Assembly (NCBI RefSeq): GCF_008253865.1 | Contig: NZ_CP042331.1 | Location: 4,677,501 to 4,741,500, forward strand | Source of the DNA: Bosea sp. F3-2 | Lineage (GTDB): Bacteria; Pseudomonadota; Alphaproteobacteria; Rhizobiales; Beijerinckiaceae | Reading direction: 5' to 3' | DNA: 64,000 nucleotides | In this document: in pieces, positions 59,101 to 64,000 of the stretch | How the letters are laid out: each line of letters begins with the position of its first letter | Numbering within the stretch: the stretch's first letter is position 1 | Translations under genes and position numbers: made by a program | Notes under the pieces: generated by a model | Databases searched by the model: none | The model's input: the letters and a program-made list of their open reading frames with translations, nothing else | What the model was told of the DNA's origin: nothing

Positions 59101-60138
59101 TCAGCCGACCGAAACCGTCCCCGGGGCACTCCCGCGCAGGACGGGCTCGGCCGGAACCGTCTCGCAGATCGCGACGCCCTGCTGTGCCGGGGCCGCAGGT
59201 ACCAGGAGATCGAGCACGATCTCGCCCGTCAGCCGGCCGATGGAAGCTGCATCGATCCTGACCGTCGTGATGCCGGGCGCCGAGACGCGCGCGATCTCGA
59301 AATCCCCGAATCCAGAGATGGCGAGCTGATCGGGAACCGAAATCCCGCGCCGCGCGCAGGCTGCCATGATGCCGAAAGCAAGCGGATCGGAGACGCAGGC
59401 AACCAGCTCGGTGTCGGGATAGTGCTGCAGTACCTCGTCGAGTGCGCGCTCGCCATCGGACATCGTCGCAGGCGGGCGGGCAATCGCGCAAAGCCTCGGC
59501 GACAGCCCTACCTCGCGCATCGCCTCGCAATAGCCGTGACGCCGGGCGGCGCCGCGCGTCTCGTCGTCGTCCAGCTCGCCGAAATAGGTGATGCGCCGGT
59601 AGCCCGCGCGAAGCAGCGTCGCGATCAGGCCCTTCATCGCCTCGCGGTTGGAGAAGCCGACCACATGCTGGATCGGCCGGGCCGGCAGGTCCCAGATCTG
59701 GACGACCGGCACCCTGGCTTGTCCCAGCAGCCGCACGACGTCAGGTGAGTGGCCATCATTCGTCAGAACGATGGCTTCAGGCTTGCGCGCCAGGAAGGCC
59801 CTGACGAGCCCCGCCTCCTTCTCGCGGTCATAGTCGGTGCTGCCGATGAGAAGTTGAATGTGGTGGGGCTCCAGGGCGGCGTTCAGGGCGAGAACGGTCT
59901 CGCTGAAATGCGAATTGTTGAGCGAGGGGACGAGGACCGCGGCAAAGCCGGAGCGCCGCGACGCCAGCGAGCCGGCGATCTGGTTCGGCACATAGCCGAG
60001 TTCCTCGATCGCCTTCAGAACCGCCTCGCGCGTCGCCGGCGCGACCGTCGTGTCGGCGCGCAGCGCCCGCGACACGGTCATCGCCGAGATGCCGAGCCGC
60101 TTCGCCACATCCTGCATGCGCATCGCGCGGAGCTCCAT
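59101..60138 (-). CDS. LacI-family regulator
   Basis: This 345-residue repressor has an N-terminal HTH (MQDVAKRLGISAMTVSRAL), hinge (GYVPNQIAGSLASRR) and a periplasmic-binding-protein-like sensor domain with VLVPSLNNSHFSETV and GFGDFEIARVSAPGITTVRID. The start at 60138 is preferred for its AGAGGGCAGG site; the frame continues to 60306 but crosses the operator. It is divergent from the sugar ABC operon and would repress it until a sugar binds. GntR-type members of LacI (gluconate) are similar. Confidence 0.9.
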   Translation of the reverse strand: MELRAMRMQDVAKRLGISAMTVSRALRADTTVAPATREAVLKAIEELGYVPNQIAGSLASRRSGFAAVLVPSLNNSHFSETVLALNAALEPHHIQLLIGSTDYDREKEAGLVRAFLARKPEAIVLTNDGHSPDVVRLLGQARVPVVQIWDLPARPIQHVVGFSNREAMKGLIATLLRAGYRRITYFGELDDDETRGAARRHGYCEAMREVGLSPRLCAIARPPATMSDGERALDEVLQHYPDTELVACVSDPLAFGIMAACARRGISVPDQLAISGFGDFEIARVSAPGITTVRIDAASIGRLTGEIVLDLLVPAAPAQQGVAICETVPAEPVLRGSAPGTVSVG

Positions 60139-60210
60139 CTGGTTGCCTGCCCTCTCCAACCACGAATCGCGGAAGGGGCTTTTCAAACATAGCAGATTGC
60201 TGCATACAGT

Positions 60211-60234
60211 GTTAGCGCTAACGTTAGCGCTAAC
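60211..60234. promoter_or_regulatory. Two tandem LacI-type operators
   Basis: GTTAGCGCTAAC occurs twice head to tail (60211-60222 and 60223-60234), each a perfect 12-bp palindrome with the central CG expected for LacI-family sites (consensus like AnCGnT). They sit between the divergent lacI-type gene and the ABC ATPase gene. Confidence 0.88.
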
Positions 60235-60305
60235 ATAACGAGCCTCGCGACCGACCGGACCCGCTCCGGCAACGGAGGCCAGCGCTGGCAGTCTTGGGAG
60301 GGACA

Positions 60306-61397
60306 ATGCCTCAGATATCGATCAGGCAGCTGCAGAAGCGCTTCGGCGATCTGTCGATCATCTCCGGGCTGGACCTGGAACTTGCCGACAAGGAGTTCAC
60401 CGTCCTGGTCGGGCCGTCCGGCTGCGGCAAGTCGACGACGCTGCGCATGGTCGCCGGGCTCGAGGAGAGCAGCGGCGGAGAGATCTGGATCGGCGATCGC
60501 GAGGTCAGCCGGCTCGATCCCAAGGATCGCGATATCGCGATGGTGTTCCAGGATTATGCGCTCTATCCGCATATGAATGTCGCGAAGAACATGTCCTTCG
60601 CGCTGCGGCTGGCGCGCTATCCGGCGGCCGAGATCGAGGCGCGGGTCAAGCGCGTCGCCGAGATGCTGTCGATCTCGCATCTGCTCGACCGCAAGCCCTC
60701 GGCGCTGTCCGGCGGCCAGCGCCAGCGCGTGGCGATGGGCCGGGCGCTGGTGCGTGACGCCTCGGTGTTTCTGTTCGACGAGCCGCTGTCCAATCTCGAC
60801 GCCAAGCTGCGCAACCAGATGCGCGCCGAGCTGGCGCTGATGCGCCGGCGGGTCGAGAAGAACATGATCTACGTCACCCATGACCAGGTCGAGGCGATGA
60901 CGCTGGCCGACCGGATCGTGGTGATGAATGGCGGCACGGTCCAGCAGCAGGGCAGCCCCGAGGAGCTCTACGAGCGGCCCGCCAACCTCTTCGTCGCCGG
61001 CTTCATGGGAGCGCCGCCGATGAACCTGCTGCCGGCGCGGCTGGTGCGCGAGAACGGCACGATCTTCGCCATGGGCGAGGATTTCGGAATCCGCCTGCCG
61101 CGCTCCCGCTATGAGGCGCTGGAGGCGCGGCGCACGGCCGAGGTGATCGTCGGGCTGCGGCCCTCGGCGCTTCATGCCGGGCAGGCGCCCGCGGAGGCCG
61201 AGCAGCTCACCCTCGATGTCGTGCTCGCCGAATATGTCGGGGCGCAGTCCGTGCTCGTCACGCGCTGCGGCGAGCGCAACGTCATCGTCGAAATCAATTC
61301 CGAAGGCCGGGTGCGCGCTGCGGGACGGCAGAGTTTCTGGTTCGCCCCCGAGAGCGTGCACCTCTTCGATCCCGCAACCGAGCGGGCGATCCGCTGA
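60306..61397 (+). CDS. Sugar ABC importer ATPase (UgpC/MsmK type)
   Basis: This 363-residue ATPase has Walker A GPSGCGKST (about 37-45), FQDYALYPHMNV, signature LSGGQRQRVAMGRAL and Walker B VFLFDEPLSNLDA, followed by a C-terminal TOBE/OB regulatory domain (about 240-355, with GLRPSALHAG). This is the CUT1 carbohydrate family layout. GGGAGGGACA precedes the ATG. Being first in the operon, ahead of the binding protein and permease, is less usual than last. Confidence 0.92.
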   Translation: MPQISIRQLQKRFGDLSIISGLDLELADKEFTVLVGPSGCGKSTTLRMVAGLEESSGGEIWIGDREVSRLDPKDRDIAMVFQDYALYPHMNVAKNMSFALRLARYPAAEIEARVKRVAEMLSISHLLDRKPSALSGGQRQRVAMGRALVRDASVFLFDEPLSNLDAKLRNQMRAELALMRRRVEKNMIYVTHDQVEAMTLADRIVVMNGGTVQQQGSPEELYERPANLFVAGFMGAPPMNLLPARLVRENGTIFAMGEDFGIRLPRSRYEALEARRTAEVIVGLRPSALHAGQAPAEAEQLTLDVVLAEYVGAQSVLVTRCGERNVIVEINSEGRVRAAGRQSFWFAPESVHLFDPATERAIR

Positions 61398-61453
61398 ATT
61401 TCAGGCCGCGCCAAGACGGCCCCTCACCCAAACCACCAGATGGAGGAAACAGC

Positions 61454-62806
61454 ATGCATACGAGGCGTGATCTCCTGAAGACCGCAGGCGCGGCGGGTTT
61501 CGCCACCGCCCTGTGGCCGTCGCGCGCCAGCGCCAACCCCTATGAGCGCTTCAAGGGCACGACGCTGGTCGTGAACTTCCCGGCCCATCCGCATTTCGAC
61601 GCGGTGACGAAGATGCTGCCGCAGTTCACGGCGGAGACCGGCATCAAGGTCGAGGTCGACACGCTGCAATATCTGCGCATGCGCGACAAGCAGCTGCTCG
61701 AGATGTCGAAGCCGGGCAATGGCGATTACGACCTCCTCGCCTATGTCGTGTTCTGGAAGTCGGAATATGCCGGCAAGGGCCTGATCGAGGAGATCGGCCC
61801 CTATTTCAAGAACGAGAAGCTCGCCCTCGCCGATTATGAATTCGCCGATTTGATCCCCGGCTATGTCGAGAATATCGGCCTGGTCGGCGGCCGCAAAGGC
61901 TATCTGGCCGGGCCGAAGGCCAAGCTCTACGGCATCCCCTTCGGGGCCGAGACCTCGGTGATGGCCTATCGCCGGGACATTTTTGTCAAGCACCAGCTCA
62001 AGCCGCCGATGAGCTATGACGATCTCCTGCCGCTCCTGTCAAAGATTCCGGAGCTGGAAAAAGGCCTCGGCGCGCTCGCCACGCGCGGCCAGACGGGCCA
62101 CCAGGTGGTTCATGCCTGGCTGCTGCATCTCGCGCCGCTCGGCGGGCGCATCTTCGACGACAACTGGCAGCCGGCCTTCAACAATGAGGCCGGCGTCAAG
62201 GCGGCGACCCTGCTGAAACGGATCGTCGAGACCGGCCCGCCCGGCGCCGCCGCCGCCGGTTTCGACGAGATGAAGAACGCCTTCCTGCAGGGCCGCACCG
62301 CGATGTTCCTCGACTCGATCGCGGTCGCGGGAGAGGTCGACGATCCGGCGAAGTCGAAGATCGCCGGCCAGGTCCGCTGGCTGCCGCATCCGGCCGGGGT
62401 GCGCCAAGCCTCGCAGACCGGCGGCTTCGGCATCGCCATCCCGAAGAACTCCGCCAACAAGGAGGCGGCGTTCCTCTTGATGCAGTGGCTCACCTCGAAG
62501 AAGGGCGACCGGCTGGTGGCGTCCTTCGGCGGCTCGCCCTCGCGCTTCTCGACCTATCGCGATCCGGATCTTCAGAAGAAATACCCCTATTACTCCACCT
62601 TCGCGGTGGCGCTGAAGGATGCCGATCCCGACTGGCGGCCGATCATCAACGAATGGAGCGAGCTCAACGCGCCGATCTTCGGCGTCGCGCTCGGCGAGAT
62701 CGTCACCGGAAAGAAGGAACCGCAGGCCGCGCTCGACGAGATCGTGCCCAAGGTCAGGGCGATCATGGAAAAGGGCGGCTATTACGGGGCGAACGCGCCG
62801 AAATAG
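61454..62806 (+). CDS. Sugar ABC solute-binding protein (family 1)
   Basis: This is a 450-residue periplasmic receptor of the CUT1 family with a Tat-type leader (MHTRRDLLKTAGAAGFATAL, cleavage near SRASA). Family text includes GTTLVVNFPAHPHFDAVTKML, LLEMSKPGNGDYDLLAYVV, GIPFGAETSVMAYRRD and AFLQGRTAMFLDSIA. It follows the ATPase gene by 56 bases. The ligand (sugar, polyol or glycerol-phosphate type) is not determined. Confidence 0.9.
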   Translation: MHTRRDLLKTAGAAGFATALWPSRASANPYERFKGTTLVVNFPAHPHFDAVTKMLPQFTAETGIKVEVDTLQYLRMRDKQLLEMSKPGNGDYDLLAYVVFWKSEYAGKGLIEEIGPYFKNEKLALADYEFADLIPGYVENIGLVGGRKGYLAGPKAKLYGIPFGAETSVMAYRRDIFVKHQLKPPMSYDDLLPLLSKIPELEKGLGALATRGQTGHQVVHAWLLHLAPLGGRIFDDNWQPAFNNEAGVKAATLLKRIVETGPPGAAAAGFDEMKNAFLQGRTAMFLDSIAVAGEVDDPAKSKIAGQVRWLPHPAGVRQASQTGGFGIAIPKNSANKEAAFLLMQWLTSKKGDRLVASFGGSPSRFSTYRDPDLQKKYPYYSTFAVALKDADPDWRPIINEWSELNAPIFGVALGEIVTGKKEPQAALDEIVPKVRAIMEKGGYYGANAPK

Positions 62807-62854
62807 CCGGCCTCTTCCTGCCGGTTCAGCCCCACGCTGGAGAGGCGTGCGCTT

Positions 62855-63012
62855 CCCCTCCCCCTTGTGGGGAGGGGATAGGGGTGGGGGTGGCTTCGCT
62901 TGGTGACCGGCTGGAGATTCAGCGCCGTTGCAGCAGCGCCGAGAACACCTACCCGCCGCATCGCCCCTGCCCCACGACCCCCACCCCTGCCCCTCCCCAC
63001 AAGGGGGAGGGG
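62855..63012. repeat. GC-rich palindrome (CCCCTCCCCCTTGTGGGG type), copy 2
   Basis: The left arm CCCCTCCCCCTTGTGGGG with GGGGTGGGGG is mirrored by CCCCCACCCCTG and CCCCACAAGGGGGAGGGG at the end. It fills most of the gap between the sugar binding-protein and permease genes. A related copy is at 9643-9751. Confidence 0.85.
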
Positions 63013-63083
63013 TTTGCGTCGCGCCACTCGAGCCTCGCGATTCCAGCTCAAGGCACCCTCCCCCAACCACGGCCACAAGCACC

Positions 63084-63992
63084 ATGTCCGCGCGCCAAAT
63101 CCTCAATCGGGCCACGCCCTATGTCTTCCTCGCGCCAGCCGCGGCGGTGACCTTCGTCGCGCTGCTCTACCCGATGCTGCGCTCGATCTGGCTCTCCTTC
63201 CACGAATGGTCGATCGGCACGCCGCCGGCCTCGGCAAAATTCGTCGGGCTGGAGAACTATGTCTGGCTTCTGAACGACGGGGCTTTCTGGAGCTCGGTCG
63301 GGGTGACGCTGACCTTCGCTGCCGCCGTCGTCACGCTGGAGGTGGTTCTCGGCGTTGCGCTCGCGCTGGTCCTCGACCGCGAGATGCGCGGCATCTCGCT
63401 GTTCCGGACCATCTTCATCCTGCCGATGATGGTGGCGCCGATCGTCGTCGGGCTGATCTGGCGCTTCATGTATAATGAGCAGTTCGGCACCTTCACGGGG
63501 CTGCTCAAGGCCTTGGGCCTGCCGGCGATCCCCTGGCTGTCCTCGCCGGATGTCGCGCTGGTCTCGGTGATCATCTCCGATGTCTGGCAATGGACGCCGT
63601 TCATCTTCATCCTGTCGCTGGCGGCGCTGCAATCGCTTCCCGCCTCCGCCATCGAAGCGGCGCGGATCGACGGCGCGAGCCAATGGCAGGCCATCCTCCA
63701 TATCAAGCTGCCGCTGATGCTGCCGGTGATCGTGATCGCAGCACTCCTGCGCCTGATCGACGCCTTCAAGGTGCTGGAGGTGATCTACATCCTCACCGAG
63801 GGCGGCCCCGGCCTCTCGACCGAGATCCTCTCGCTCCACATCTACAAGACCGCCTTCGTCAGCCAGCAGCTCGGCCGCGCCTCGGCGCTGTCGAACTTGC
63901 TCCTGCTGCTGGTGCTGGGGCTCACCATCCTCCTCTTCATCCTCGGCAAATTGCGTGACGCCGCCGCAAGGCGCGCGGCAGGCGGGGAGTAA
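63084..63992 (+). CDS. Sugar ABC importer permease (MalF/UgpA type)
   Basis: This is a 302-residue membrane protein with six helices. MSARQILNRATPYVFLAPAAAVTFV is a typical CUT1 N terminus. The EAA loop is ASAIEAARIDGASQWQAILHIKLP (about 190-213). The open frame before 63084 comes from the palindromic repeat and is not coding. The 277-base gap from the binding-protein gene is unusually long because of that repeat. Confidence 0.9.
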   Translation: MSARQILNRATPYVFLAPAAAVTFVALLYPMLRSIWLSFHEWSIGTPPASAKFVGLENYVWLLNDGAFWSSVGVTLTFAAAVVTLEVVLGVALALVLDREMRGISLFRTIFILPMMVAPIVVGLIWRFMYNEQFGTFTGLLKALGLPAIPWLSSPDVALVSVIISDVWQWTPFIFILSLAALQSLPASAIEAARIDGASQWQAILHIKLPLMLPVIVIAALLRLIDAFKVLEVIYILTEGGPGLSTEILSLHIYKTAFVSQQLGRASALSNLLLLLVLGLTILLFILGKLRDAAARRAAGGE

Positions 63993-63997
63993 GCCCG

Positions 63998-64000
63998 ATG
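63998..64000 (+). CDS. Start codon of probable second sugar permease (cut by window edge)
   Basis: An ATG at the last three bases follows the first permease stop by 5 bases. In CUT1 operons a MalG/UgpE-type permease normally comes here. Only the start codon is visible, so the identity is inferred from order alone. Confidence 0.35.

Overview
The window is high-GC (roughly 65%), gene-dense DNA from an alphaproteobacterium of the order Hyphomicrobiales. The best guess is a Bosea-like or closely related lineage. This rests on an ndvA/chvA-type cyclic glucan exporter gene, the aroB-aroK-small ORF-xerD block, GTG/TTG starts with GGAG-type ribosome sites, and several families of long palindromic intergenic repeats common in that order. 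Genus placement is inference. The window has one tRNA gene (Ala, CGC), no rRNA, no CRISPR array and no intact insertion sequence.

Layout. 1-10.8 kb is mostly housekeeping: a WD40 protein fragment, motA/motB, ndvA, a Ca2+/H+ antiporter, a DUF1330 protein, aroB-aroK, a 48-aa membrane protein, xerD and a beta-carbonic anhydrase. 10.8-16.5 kb holds yggU (DUF167) and yggT separated by an amidase, an orphan solute-binding protein and a gamma-glutamyltransferase-like gene. tRNA-Ala and an S10 peptidase follow. 18.7-27 kb is one minus-strand catabolic operon: a DHDPS-family lyase, a GlcD-type FAD oxidase, a polar amino acid ABC importer, a DadA-like oxidase, an ornithine cyclodeaminase family enzyme and an FMN-dependent 2-hydroxyacid dehydrogenase, with a divergent XRE-cupin regulator. 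28-35 kb is a second, partly paralogous operon: ABC importer, muconate-cycloisomerase-like enzyme, DadA-like oxidase, a 48-aa coupled ORF and a ThDP enzyme, with a divergent LysR regulator.

36.5-42 kb carries fpr and then a unit of metallophosphoesterase, cupredoxin, ECF sigma factor and anti-sigma factor, followed by a DUF2252 protein. 42-49.6 kb is a set organised around a LysR regulator: a dipeptide-type ABC importer without ATPase genes, a RraA-like protein, an M20 amidohydrolase and an isochorismatase-fold protein lacking its catalytic triad. A shared palindromic motif lies in front of two of these units. 49.7-52.3 kb is a compact phospholipid-type cluster (PlsC, CdsA, a small membrane protein, a CDP-alcohol phosphotransferase).

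52.5-59 kb is the most unusual region. Transcribed divergently from one 251-bp spacer are an intact caspase-fold protease, with an OmpA-like protein downstream, and on the other side a secreted protein with three DUF4399 domains, a one-domain DUF4399 protein, and a caspase-fold protein with Ser in place of the catalytic Cys fused to a formylglycine-generating-enzyme-like domain. I know of no described system with this combination. 59-64 kb is a LacI-controlled sugar ABC importer with two tandem operator palindromes; it runs off the right edge.

Hairpins or long palindromes recur at the junction between the solute-binding protein and permease genes in all four complete or partial ABC operons. 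A 251-bp segment near 9.55 kb has inverted ends and 11-bp direct repeats and sits inside another palindromic repeat, so it looks like a small non-autonomous element.
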